From NCBI RefSeq assembly GCF_000150275.1, contig NW_002060944.1, forward strand, positions 8,320,479 to 8,384,478: a DNA stretch of 64,000 bases, given 5' to 3'. Position numbers and translations under genes: made by a program. The notes under the pieces are model-generated. The model was not told the origin of the DNA. It searched no databases and worked only from the letters and a program-made list of their open reading frames with translations. Source of the stretch: Trichoplax adhaerens (lineage: Eukaryota; Placozoa; Uniplacotomia; Trichoplacea; Trichoplacidae). Shown here in pieces: positions 52,345 through 64,000 of the stretch; position 1 is the first letter of the stretch, and every line of letters starts with the position of its first letter.

Positions 52345-55300
52345 ATGAAAGAAGTCATAGACTTAACTGGCCAAGAATATGAAGATATTGGCACGAATAT
52401 ACTAAATAATAATACCGATAGCATTAATCAAAATGTTGCTAAAAATACTAGTTCTGGCGACGGCCAAGCTAATTTATTCAAGCTTGTTTTCCTACCATCA
52501 TCAGTATCCGTTGCTGAAATGTACTTTGCCTTTCTCGATAATTATTGTATACCTATAGAATTAATGTCTCATATTCCAGTTCAATTTTCCGCCATTTTCT
52601 TGTGTCTCTATTATTGGATTTTTTGCTTCACCATTAGTTTGCAATTCATCAGATCTATGCACAAGTCGATTTGGACGACGAAGACCTTTTATTAATGGTA
52701 TCCTTTTCGTTTCAATTTTTGGAGGCTCTCTGTCGACTTATGGTCGAACGATAGGCCTATTAATTCGGCCACATCATTTATTGCTTGCACAAGTTATGGT
52801 CACTACTGGTTTAATTATTACTTACATCTACTCATTGCTTATGATGATTCCAGCCAGAGCTTATGTTATGGATGTTACTCCTGCCGATATGCATTCAACT
52901 GTTAATAGCATTATTACATTCGTAGCGGATATAGGAGGATTGGTAGGCTTTGTAGTTTATGGGTATGCTGCTTTTACTCGTATATTTTATTCGATTTTTT
53001 AGTAGTAGGCTTCTATAGGAATCACATTTATTCCAATGCTCATACTAGCGACAATAAATATTTGCTTATTATTATAATAAAGGCTAGCGAGAATTCGTAC
53101 GCGTAATAAATACTATACTCCATTTTTTTATTTTAAAACTAATATAGGATTAATTGGAAGTCGACAATATTTGCTAAAATATTTGGAGATCAAATTTAAA
53201 TTTCTTTGGTTGTGATAACTTTTGTTGCAGTTCTTATAATTTTTATCGTATGTATTAGTTGTAAAGAGGTTCCACTTGAAAGAAGTGAACTAAAGGTTAA
53301 TAATATTGCTGACTTCATTTCTGTCAAGAGGGATGAGGAGGAAGAAATACTTTTAATACCCGTTGGCGATACCGATGATAGAACATTAACTATCAATCAA
53401 TTTTCATGTGATGAAGTACCGAATCGGATATCAACAAAGCCTAAATTAACTCTTGAAGAAATTCGATCTTGGAATATTTTTTATCAAATTTATTACGTTA
53501 CTTAAACCATGCCTAAAGAATCAGTAGTATTATCGATAACGAGCCTATTAGGCTGGTTAAAATTTTCTATATTCGCTGTATTTTATACAAATTTTATTGG
53601 TCAATCTATCTTTAAAGGTGATCCCAATGCAGCTGAAAATTCAACAGCTTTACAACATTATAATGCCGGAGTAAGATATGGCAGTTGGGATTTAGCGCTG
53701 TGCACTCTTGCCACTACACTTTACTCCATCATAGTGAGGCAATTGAGCTTTTATTGTAGTAAGTTAACCTTTTAAGCTATTGCTATATTTAGAATTTCGA
53801 TCTTTTCCTGCATATTACTGACCAATCTGACATTTAAATTGTAAGTATATCTTTCGTACCAAAGCCATTTATTCCAAAAAATTAAAATTTTTAAATTAAT
53901 CTTACTTGATTACAGTACTGTAGACTAATACTCCTTAGTTGTGGAATATCCGAGAAAGTAAAAATTACAATTTGAAAATAATTTAATTTATTATAGATAT
54001 TAAAAATTGTTTAATATTCCTGTAGCAACCTAATTCTGGCCATAAGCTGTGCCATATTGTAGTAATACATGTTGATAGGATTAAGCATGCCAGCGATGGA
54101 CATTCTAGAAATTAAGTTTCAGTCAAGCAATAAATCAACCTACCTTGTAAATTTCTGACTAGAAAGTAAAGTATCACAGTAGCGACCAATTAAAGAATTT
54201 GTATATCTGATCCAGCAATTACAGACCTTGATCCAGCAATTACAGACCTTGATCCATTGCTCACAGCTGTATGATGCCTTAATCGTAACTTTAATTAATC
54301 ATAAGCAATCTTATAAACTTTTTACTCGCAATTCCAATAGCGTAATTTTAATTTATTTAATAGATGCTAAATATGTCAATGCTGTAGGATTTTTACTTAT
54401 CAGTATCGCAACCGTAGTCATGGCTTTCTTGGATAACGTTGTACCTGTCATATGTCTTGCTAGTATGCAAGGTGTTGGCTTTGCTTCCATATTTACTTTG
54501 CCATTTGCAATATTGGATTCGTATCGTGAATATTTCGTTGTAAATTTAAGCAATATCATCTGCTACTTTAAGTTGGTAAAGCAGTCTAAGTTAGCGGTTT
54601 TGGATATTATTATACAATCAATTCATTCATCATCATTATATTTAACAATTATCGTACTTGGTATATTATAGATTAAATGACTAGACTAATTATATTGAAA
54701 TCTTATTTACTAAGGTAGCTGCCTTGGAGATATATCATACAAAACTACTTCGTTAATCATGACCATATATTAATTAATGAAGGCATTACTTCACACAGTA
54801 TAGATTAAACGTCCAGGTTTCATTATACTAATATTTAGTTCACTAAACTAGCTGTTTTTGATATATTACACAAAACTACTTCGTTGATCATGATCATATC
54901 TTAATGATTACATTACTGGATATAGTGTCGATGCAATAATTGAGACTGATTATGTTGATATCTTAGTCCCTATGCTAGCTATTTTAGATATATTACATAA
55001 AAATACTTTGTTGATCATGAACGTGTGTAAATGATTGCATTCCTATACATATTATCAATGCATTAATTTAGACTTATTATGTTGATATCTTAGTCCCTGA
55101 GCTAGTCGTTTAGGATATATTATACAAAGCTACTTTATTGATTATGACCGCATGCTAATGATTGTATTATTTGATATATTATACATGCAATAATCTAAAC
55201 TGATCATAGTGATATCATATTAACTAAGCTTGCTATTTGGATATATATAAGTACTTATATTATAAAATACAACTTTCTTGATCATGATCGTACGGTCATG

Positions 55301-55680
55301 ATTGTATTACTTAACGTATTATAGATGCAATAATTTAGACCAGTTATTTTGATATTCTTATCCACTAAGCTAGCTGTTTTGGATCTACAGTATATTGCTA
55401 CAAAACTGCTTCATTGATCATGAGAGTTTATTAATAGTTGCGCTATTGATCATATCATGAACAGAATGATTTTAGGTTGATCCTATTTTTCATTAATATC
55501 TTATTCACGTAGGAGCGAAGGGATAAAAGATGGTTCTTGAGAGATTATGGAATAGATATCTCTATTCTTATAAATTCATCTCTGTTATGCTTTATTATCA
55601 TTAGCTTTGCCGGTAGAGTATTAATTGCAGTTACTCATTCTCCCAGATCGGCTATCGTTCTGTCTGCTGGGTGGCTATAG
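52345..55680 (+). pseudogene. SLC45-like pseudogene D
   Basis: Four exons can still be traced: 52345-52962, 53148-53758, 54364-54539 and 55513-55680, with splice signals and phases matching genes E and F and the standard 176-nt third exon. Exon 1 encodes an acidic N-terminus, helix 1, then loses frame near 52604-52610; relative to gene E about 5 nt are missing between LC and the IIGF stretch. The +1 frame then continues with CTSRFGRRRPF and PARAYVMDVTPAD. Exon 2 has two in-frame stops, TAA at 53197-53199 and TAA at 53503-53505 (the latter where gene F has Lys in TKTMPKE). Exon 4 ends early, at TAG 55678-55680, about 18 codons short of gene E. The closest relative appears to be F. Either an inactive gene or, less likely, one with assembly errors. 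Confidence 0.85.
54680..55450 (+). repeat. Degenerate 125-140 bp tandem repeat, six copies, in the last intron of D
   Basis: The phrase ACTTYRTTGATCATGA (with variations) recurs near 54748, 54879, 55008, 55133, 55273 and 55409, each preceded by a GATATATTAYA block and a CTAAGCTAGCTGTTT-like block and followed by TTAATGATTG. Copies have diverged by many substitutions. Confidence 0.85.
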
Positions 55681-58310
55681 TGCTTTATGTGCTATTAGTT
55701 CTTTATTCATTTACGATATACCCGGCTGAATCTCATAAAGCGAACACCTTTTCAATACAGATAGTTCGTTAGTAACTTCATCTTCAAAGATTTCTATCAA
55801 TTAACAGTAATTAAATCCAAGAATTCATTCATTAAATGACATACTGTAGTAGCAAGAATCTGTTATAGAGTTAACATCAATAAATGTGAAACCGGAAAGT
55901 CGCTGTATTAATAAATTAATAAATATTACTTGCTCCATATCTATATAATAAAGCCATTTGATCGTATTTAAGATACGGCATACGAGGAATAAACTTGCAG
56001 GGTAAATTTGACAAAAATGCTAACAATTGTTAGCTTCGTGATTATAAGACGATGCAGATCGTTACCTACATCATATAAATGTAGGATTTTTTTAGCCATA
56101 ATATTAAAAACGTGAATTGAATAATTTTCGTATAGGAGAAGTCTTTCCTCCAAAGGACTGCAGATTGCAAATTACACGCATACAATTCAAATACAGATCA
56201 TAATTATTTTGTCTAAAAAGGCCTGCGAACAGCAGCTGTACGCATATATTTTAACGGTAGAATATAATTTACTCTTAATATACAGCTGTTAGGCAACAGA
56301 TTGCAAATAAGGACCTAATATATCAAATTTTTAATGTACTGTACACTGAACAGTACAGCCATTGGAGCTCGAAAATTTTTAACTTACCCTAGCAGCTAAT
56401 AAAGCATCAATAAGAGATTAATAAAGAAATTACTATTGCATCAACTAACATGATATATAGCACAACTCTGCGTTATGCCTGTGTCCAAATGAAATGTGTC
56501 CACACCAGCTCGTCTTAATTGACAATAGACAGTTTAAAGCCGCAAAACCAGAATGCAGAGATGACAGCTGATTTTATACGCTGTTCCCACCATGTAAACT
56601 GCGTAAAAAATCAACAAATGTAGCTGAAATTGTAAGCTATTAGCAATGCTGAAAAGAAAAATCCAATACCTGATAAAAGTAATCTAAGTTAGTTGGGCTA
56701 TTTTCTGAAAGAAGGCGTCAGATTACGAAGAAATGTGCAAGAAGAATTTAAATTATATCTATCAGGTGGTATGCCATTTTCGATACTATAGGTCATCCGC
56801 CATATGGCACAAGAGCATTAGCTGGTAATCATTATGAGGTCAATATGAATCTATTTAACTCGAATAGAAATGCATTTCATGGTATATTAAGATAAGGAAT
56901 ATGGATTAATTTTTAGTACTTCATATATCTTTCGTAAAAAGCGAGTTTTTTGTAACAATTAGAAAGATCTAGGGTTTATCAGTTACAGCAAGAAATTGAT
57001 TTTGTTTCTTTTAGACTAATGATATGGGATTCAGTTCGATATGTGTGAGAGCAGTAAATTACTACCTAAACTTATTCTATCTTGCTCCTTTTGATTAGCA
57101 TTATTTGAAGCTTATTTTTTAATAAGATTGGAAGGGTAACATTGATATAAAGTACTGCAGAATGTTATTTAATGTCGTACTAAGAAGAAACAAGAAATCT
57201 TCTTTTTATATTTAATTTAGGCTTCAGTTATTTATGTAGGCACTTTTAGAGAGCTACTGTATCATTTACAGATATTTATGTATATAATAATAAGGATAGA
57301 ATAACTAAAATAACTTGATCACCTTGGCCTTGATAATATCCCAAGAACGAAAAGGTTATCTGATTATAATAGAAAATGACAAATAGGTGATGGAAACTTA
57401 CTACTAATATCATGAATCGCTAGAAATGTACCGGTATTCTTCTGGTGGTCCGTGCTAATGCTCGATTACCATGAGGAAGCAGTAATTGAGTGTGTGGGAT
57501 CAAATGCTTTAATGCCATTAAAGCATGCAATTAAAGCCGATCCGCTAATTCTATTAGACTAATGATATTATGAAGTTGTATAAATAGAACTATTGCTACA
57601 TGATAGTTCGTGCTGCTATAATACTGCACGTTTCCTGTTGTTTTCTAAGGATGACATCCTTCAAATCCATGCAAATTTTTAATCATTAATTAGTTAAGTA
57701 AATCCGTATAGTTTCCGTTATCTTCTTCAATAGTGTAATATCATAACTTATTTTTAATGATCCTTCAGTATTGATTTCCTAATATCATGATATAGCATTA
57801 GTGAAGATGCAGGCTTTAATTCCTGTATAGAAATGCAATCCTTTAATTATACAAGCTGCCGGTGATTTTATAATTCATACGCGCTTAATCTTATCCAAAT
57901 TTGAATGACTTAATCAGTAATGCTAAACAGACACATTGCTCTTAATATTCTCTAGCAGTAATATCATTATCTAATGTCATGATCTCGTGGTATAGCACCA
58001 CTAAAGGAAATAGGTTGTCATATCTAAGTAAAAATTATGTAATACTTCTTCATATCTAGTGATGTATAATTCAAAAGGAAAACAAAAATTGATTACATTA
58101 AAGCTCTGCGTGATATATTAATCACTGATCTATTTATACCTGTGTGATGTATAATATATGATCAGGTACAAATACCCCCAATAGAGATTTCCAGGTAAGC
58201 TTAATCAAACGGTTCGAAGATATTCGCTATGCCAATGCTGATTTTACTCTAATCAAAGTAAAGTTTCATTGTCTACGTTAAAATTGGCACGACTGTGATC
58301 TGTCTACAAA
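55681..58310. other. Intergenic region with isolated coding-like remnants
   Basis: Mostly AT-rich DNA. A patch at about 56.71-56.88 kb and one at 57415-57561 have codon-like runs (for example LDYHEEAVIECVGSNALMP in the latter) but no start, no consistent splice sites and no family I recognise. They may be relics of a lost gene. Confidence 0.4.
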
Positions 58311-60971
58311 ATGGAATCTCGATCTAACTGTAATAGCCATCGATTGACAAGGAATAAATTGGAAGCCATCAGAAATCGATCTCAGATGGTCGAAAATGAT
58401 GAAGAAGAACGATTGATAGATCAAGGGACTACTATCAAGTTTTTTGGCTATCGCTTAGTTATGCTATCGGCTTCTAGTTCTGTTATTGAGCTTTCTTTCG
58501 CTATTGAAGCCGTTAATGCGATACCAGCATTGCTACAATTAGGTGTCCCAGTAGAATTCGCAGCTTATTTATGGTGTATAAGTCCACTGTTGGGTTTTCT
58601 AATACAGCCCTACTTGGGTTATTTATCAGACACTTGTACCTCTTCTTGGGGACGCCGGCGTCCTTTTATGATCATTTACTTTCTGTTGATGTCAATAGGT
58701 CTTGGAATAGCAGCTTTTAGCACCAATATTGGCTATGCTATTGATTCTAATCATAGCAAAGTGGCTATAGCCTTTGCCTTCGTTGGCTTTACTTTGTTAG
58801 ATTTCTTCCGTAACTCATTGGAAGTCGTATCGCGAGCTTACCTAATGGATGCAAGCACCGATCATTTTCAGCAATTGGCTAATAGCATCTTTACAATTAT
58901 GGCAGCTAATGGCGGTATCTTGTGCTATGCTATCAACGGGTACTTTTAATAGGAAAAATGAAATTATATTTAATACGTTTCTTAAATAGTAAGACGCATA
59001 TATCTCTAAGTAATGAAATTATACTGATTGATTGTTTCATGCTTACGACAGCACATAGTTTAGGATATTATGACATACGCGTATATGAATCGAATTTTAG
59101 AATTAAATAGTTCTTGCCTATTTTCCAATAGTCTGAATATCAATTTATATGCAAAAAGCATTTAGGGAAAGTTGATGATACGTTTTGAATATGAAAAAAT
59201 GTTTACTTTGTAGTTCAGGCCAATTCTAAATTCAGAGGTTATAATGCTTTGCGGCTGGATATACGCGTAGATATAAAATGATACCGTAGGCGATTATTGA
59301 AAGATAGATCTAGATAATTGCTGATATCCGATGATATATTATAACTCTGTCTTTATAAGTGCAAATAATTCGTCTAGTTTTCATTAACAATAATTTCTCC
59401 ACTACTAGGATGAATTTATTTAATTGTTTGATTAATCAACCTTCGTTTTCTAGGAAGAGATAGCGATTAAAATAGCATGATATTAGCTTATAATTCCTTG
59501 TATAGCATATATACTCAGCCTAAAGATTCTTTTTTCTATTATAGTCCCTTGCTTTACCTTAAATTGATCATTTTTAACGTTTATCTTGATAGGATTAGTT
59601 GGAAATATTCGCTAGGAAAATTTGTTGGTGGTCAATTTCAAGCTGTAGGTACGATCTGTTTGATCTTGATGACCATCATGATGGCAACATCTTTAATTAG
59701 TATGCCTGAAAAGTTAAGCTATGCCGGCTGCCATACTAATCAGGGTAGTCGAAGTAGTATAGCTAGTAACATTGACGATAGTTACTCTGATGGCGAATCC
59801 GATATTTCTCTCTCTCTTTCGCAACATTCTCATCCATCATCGATCATTCGACTTCAACGCTACACTGCTCATCATTCACACTATTTCAAAGTAAAAGAAA
59901 TCTATAGTTCGATTATTGGCATGCCCCATGAATTACGTAAATTAAGTTTAACCTGCTTTCTTGGATGGTCGTCTTTCCTTAATTTCCTAATTTATTACAC
60001 CGACTATGTCGGTCAAGAAATTTATAATGGCGATCCTACAGCACCCATCAATTCTACATCGCACCATCTTTACATACAAGGGGTTATGACAGCGTCATGG
60101 GGATTAATTGGTTATATGCTTGTCTCTGTCATCTATTCGTTTATGATAGAAAGTATTATTATTCAATTCGGTAGGATAAACAAAAATTGCGTAGCTCTAC
60201 GAAGTTCAGTAGCTGTTTTCGTTTTAAATAGTCTGCTATTTTCTTTATCGACATTGACTAACACTACATTGCATATTTATTGCAGGCCCAGCTGTAACAT
60301 TTAGTTGCAGCTTTGCCGTTGTAGGATTGGCAATAGGCATCATGACCACTTTAGATTCTGTAGCACCTGCTATTACGTTAGCCGCCTTTCAAGGCATTTC
60401 TTTTGCTATTAACTATAGTGTTTCCTATGCTTTACTAGGCGAATATCATAAATACTTTAAGGTAAGAATAGAATATCACTAGAATAACTAATCCATTATT
60501 ATACTATACATAACATGAGTATTTACTATATTTTGTTATATATCAATATACACGTATATGCTAAAACCTGAATCCTGGCTATTATACATAATAGCCGGGA
60601 TTCGGGTTTTAGCCTTACCATACGATACTAGTAGATATGTTTAATTATTAATTCTAATTATTTTCATTCCGCATATTTCTGTCTAATACATCATTATAAC
60701 TCGTATTTTACTCACTCTTAATACAAATTTCAATTCTTTGTGGCAATAGGAAGAAGAGGATTCACGTTGGGAACATCGAGAATTTGGAATTGACATTTCT
60801 ATCCTACTACTATGCATGTATCTTGCACAAATTTTGGTCGCTTTTGTGACTGGAGCTATCATTTATGCTACCAATTCGCCCATTACACCGATGATTATGT
60901 CTAGTATTTCAGCTTTATGTTGTGCTATTGCTGCTGCCTTTTTAGATCGTGTACCTATTAATAAGTTCTAA
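58311..60971 (+). CDS. SLC45-family sugar/proton symporter, gene E
   Basis: Four exons, 58311-58939, 59593-60170, 60286-60461 and 60750-60971, join in phase (2, 1, 0) to 534 residues. Compared with genes A-C, the long first exon is split by an intron after INGG, near helix 6. SDTCTSSWGRRRPF holds GRRRPF at 114-119. DYVGQEIYNGDPTAPINST precedes helix 8, and EEEDSRWEHREFGIDIS opens the last exon. The central cytoplasmic loop is unusually Ser/His/Gln-rich (SDGESDISLSLSQHSHPSS) and differs from the Lys/Glu-rich loops of B and C. The C-terminus is short, ending VPINKF. No lesion is visible. The last intron contains a 54-nt near-perfect hairpin. Sugar/H+ symport is expected from the family; substrate unknown. 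Confidence 0.9.
60560..60613 (+). repeat. Long inverted repeat (hairpin) in the last intron of gene E
   Basis: Left arm 60560-60585 and right arm 60588-60613 pair over 26 bp with a 2-nt centre. Two positions are T opposite G, which pair as G-U in sense-strand RNA. The strand carrying gene E would therefore fold without a mismatch, whereas the antisense would have A-C mismatches. Confidence 0.85.
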
Positions 60972-62414
60972 ACTGGTTTTATTGACAGCTGCTTACTATG
61001 AAGATAATACGCTATTTTTAGTTCTAGTTGTAATTAATTACTAGTTCAGGCTAAACTTCAGAAATTTTAATTCATAAAAAATTGTGAATTATATTATAGT
61101 AGGCAAAATAGTGTTAAAATTATTTACAAATAGGAAGTGTTTTTAACTTTGCAGATATTAGTTTTACTACTTATGAAATCACGGATAGAAAATGTGGATT
61201 GTAAAAATAGATTATAGTATCGGTTGATTAACATAGTACGATGAATTTGCTGTAAGAAATTGACAATTTCTGATACGTAAACTTCTTAGCTCTGTTGACA
61301 GTGTTACGAAATAGATGAAAATAATCTTTCCTACTTGAGTTGCTATACGCGAATTTGTATTTATGCAAAGATATTTACCGATCACTCGCTCTATATACAT
61401 TCTACATGGATATCGTATACTCATAACAAATTCACGATCCTTTTGCACTGATTTAGTAACAGAAGTTTTTGAAATAGCACTAAATATATGTCAATGATTG
61501 TAAAAGTATGGCTATAAGACGACGGTCGATAATAGCTAAACTAGGAAATAGATGGATCTGTTGTATATATATAGATAGTAATAGATTAAATACGATATCT
61601 TAACCATAAAGGCATAAATAAAGGAAACACTATATATATGTACGTATACGATGATTGTATGGTAGTACTTGTAATACAGTAGGTGATAACATTGTAAAAG
61701 GCGGACTGATAAGTTACTAATTGTAGTGCGAAGTGTAAACTGTAATCGTATCGAGGTGTAACCTCGTGTAGCTATAAATACCGATCAACTAATAATAAAA
61801 TGCAGTTATCAATCTTACTCACGGAGTGAACTTATTATTGAAGAACATAACAGGATCAAAAATAAAAATTTACATATTTCTTGCTAAGGCTAAAAATATC
61901 ATGATTTATGAGTTAGGTAAACGTTGTTTACTTCATCTATACGGTTAAACGTAATTATACATTTAGCTCATCTTATAATATCAAAAATTCAAATATATTA
62001 CATTCAGTAACCTTGCAGATTCAAATAAATTAATTTATGGTACTGTATTAATATAAAGTCACGGCTTAACTCTAGTTTTTAACCTTCGTTCGAAACTTTA
62101 AAATTTTAAATAGGAGATAATGAAATCTAAGGTAAAAGATTGTATTTCATAATGACATTTTTGGGGGTATTCCGTTAAATCGAATAAAAATCGATTGTTA
62201 TTTAGCTTCAAGTAATTATTTTCTGTAAAGTAACAGCTGTTTGCCCAATTGTGGTCCATATGATAAACAATTTACTCATCATGCTAACGATGTTTTTCTA
62301 TATCTTTATAAATACGATCTTCTATAAGCCAATTTCATTTATATTTATCTACGGCCATAGCTAACAAGATCGCTTGACCGATACTTCAATTATTTGCTTA
62401 TAACTTCAAATTTA
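60972..62414. other. Intergenic region between genes E and F
   Basis: AT-rich, 1.4 kb. No exon, array or RNA gene recognised; a 78-codon minus-strand frame (61212-61448) has no supporting splice sites or motif. Confidence 0.5.
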
Positions 62415-63831
62415 ATGGATCAATCTAGAGACGAGAAAAACGATGATACAGCATATGAAATAGATAGTAACTGCAATCAGGATAGAATCGAAGATGGAAG
62501 AGAAGCATTGGAATCAATCTCAAAACATGATAAGAGACTCCTAATCAAACTAGCTACATTAGCACTTGCATCTTTTTTTCCAGAAGCTTTCTATACATTT
62601 TTTGATGTCTTTGCCGTACCATCCCAATTAAGCCTAGGAATACCTATTGGACTAACACTAATTCCCTCGATTCTTGCAACCTTAATCGGATTTTTTTTAA
62701 TTCCAATCGTTGGCAATTTATCTGATCGTTGCACTTCTCGGATTGGAAGACGACGACCATTTATCATAATTTTCTTTATATTAGTTTTAACATCTGCTGG
62801 GATGATATCTTTTAGTCGGATAATCGGTCTTGAGCTATGGCCTCATCATTTATTAATAGGGCGTATTATACTTATCGTTGGATTAATTATGGAGATGTCA
62901 TGTTGCTCTATATTATTAGCGCCTGCTAGAGCTCTTGTTATGGATGCTGCTCCGATTGATATGCAAGTTACTGCTAACAGTTTAATAACTTGCTCAGCAG
63001 GCATTGGAGCTGCTACTACTACTGCTATTAGTGGGTTAGCTTCCAATCTAATATCGATATAATAGTAGAACTTTGATACGATGATGATGTCTACTTTATA
63101 TCGAAGATTATCTTATCCTGATAAAATAATAGCAATAAGTTAAAGTTACATTGATAGACTATATTAGTTAACGAATTACTAAGCTAGCAGTATACTCATG
63201 TTTTTTAAATATAGGATTAATTGGAAGAAAACGCCACTAGTAAAAATATTTGGTGGACAAATTGAAGTAGCTTTCATTTTGATAGCTTCAATAGGTATCG
63301 TAGTGATACTGATTGCGACGACAAGCTATGCAGAAGTTCCATATACCATCATTGGCTCTACTGATGTATTAATCCATAAATCATCAAGTAGAAAAAGTAG
63401 CGACGATTTGAACATGTTTGCTAAGGACTGTAAGGCATATAGTTCTATCCAATCGACTGTTATACAAAAAGATCAGATGGAAATAACAGATAACTTAACT
63501 GATGATAAACTACAAGCAATTACTGCAAAAGAGATAAGTAATTGGAATCATCTGTATCAGACTTATTATTTTACTAAAACTATGCCAAAGGAGTTACTCA
63601 TTTTGTGGATAGCAAGCTTCTTTAGTTGGCTATCATATAATTCATTCGCCTATTTCTTAACTGATTTTGTTGGTCAATCAATCTATCATGGTAATCCTCT
63701 AGCAGCCGAAAATTCGACAGCTTTACATCGTTATGATCGCGGTGTCTCTGCTGGAAGCTGGGGTTTCCTGGGCTGCACTGTTGTATCCGTCGTATATTCC
63801 TTGACGCTTGGGCGAATAACAAAATATATCG
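62415..63831 (+). CDS. SLC45-family symporter, gene F (3' end outside window)
   Basis: Exon 1 is 62415-63034 and exon 2 is 63215-63831, joining in phase 2 after AISG and leaving phase 1 at TATATCG before GTAATT. By comparison with gene E, a 176-nt exon and a last exon of 170-220 nt should follow beyond the window. The ATG at 62415 (MDQSRDEK) follows an in-frame TTG that is not a likely start. SDRCTSRIGRRRPF has GRRRPF at 111-116. APARALVMDAAPIDMQ lies near helix 5, and DFVGQSIYHGNPLAAENST and GVSAGSWGFLG mark the helix 7-8 region. The frame is clean throughout. It shares splice positions with D and E, and its sequence resembles D most (for example NWK near the second exon start and GQSI…AAENSTAL), so D is likely its dead sister. 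Confidence 0.88.
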
Positions 63832-64000
63832 GTAATTTAAAGTTTTATTTTTTGTGTCTAAATAAATTGTGAATCCTTTATTCCATTTTAGATATAATTA
63901 ATAAATTTTGGAAAGCTCTACCCATTCAAACAAATATTTAATTTAATAGTTACCAATACAAAATGTAACACTATTTACACGTAATATATATGCTATATAA
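63832..64000. other. Start of intron 2 of gene F
   Basis: AT-rich sequence after the GTAATT donor; the acceptor is not reached within the window. Confidence 0.7.

Noticed and set aside
54585-54671. Possible last exon of pseudogene D right after its 176-nt exon
   Set aside because: A much better match, in phase and with an acceptor, was found at 55513-55680 (contains GIDISIL as in gene E).
1-64000. CRISPR arrays, operons, ribosome binding sites and tRNA genes
   Set aside because: The sequence is animal nuclear DNA; the repeats present are minisatellites and no cloverleaf was recognised by eye. A tRNA scan was not possible.

Overview
The window is nuclear DNA of an animal: strongly AT-rich, with genes broken into short exons by small GT-AG introns and wide non-coding gaps between them. 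There are no operons or bacterial signals. It carries animal families (the calcium-uniporter subunit EMRE, G12/13-class G-protein alpha subunits, the mitochondrial glycine carrier SLC25A38, SLC45 sugar/proton symporters). Gene spacing and base composition suggest a placozoan (Trichoplax or Hoilungia type). That placement is inference, not proof.

Layout. 0-2.2 kb: the 3' part of an unrecognised plus-strand gene of about ten small exons. 5.85-6.5 kb: two apparent minus-strand exons of another unrecognised gene, then a minisatellite. 8.5-12.1 kb: a complete seven-exon SLC25A38. 12.1-17.8 kb: intergenic DNA with an 0.8-kb element bounded by inverted repeats. 17.8-31.2 kb: two tandem G12/13-class alpha-subunit genes with identical intron positions; the second has two P-loop substitutions. 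33.4-33.7 kb (minus): single-exon SMDT1/EMRE. 34.7-37.5 kb: an unrecognised multi-pass membrane protein that appears to be three copies of a four-helix module, with introns kept at matching places in the copies. 39.0-64.0 kb: a tandem array of seven SLC45-like transporter units. Three are complete and intact (A and B at 39.0 and 42.6 kb, C at 47.6 kb), one intact gene has an extra intron (E, 58.3 kb), one is intact but runs off the window (F, 62.4 kb), one is a truncated relic (45 kb), and one is a pseudogene with two stops and a frameshift (D, 52.3 kb).

The array grew partly through a tandem duplication of about 5 kb. Its left breakpoint lies inside gene A, so the second copy contains a headless A relic followed by gene C, the sister of B. 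Genes A-C share a three-exon layout, while D-F share a four-exon layout, pointing to two older subgroups.

The intact genes show no obvious shared pathway. The themes are mitochondrial transport (SLC25A38, EMRE), G-protein signalling, and a lineage expansion of SLC45 transporters. All exon boundaries were read by eye from splice sites and reading-frame continuity. No alignment or database search was run.
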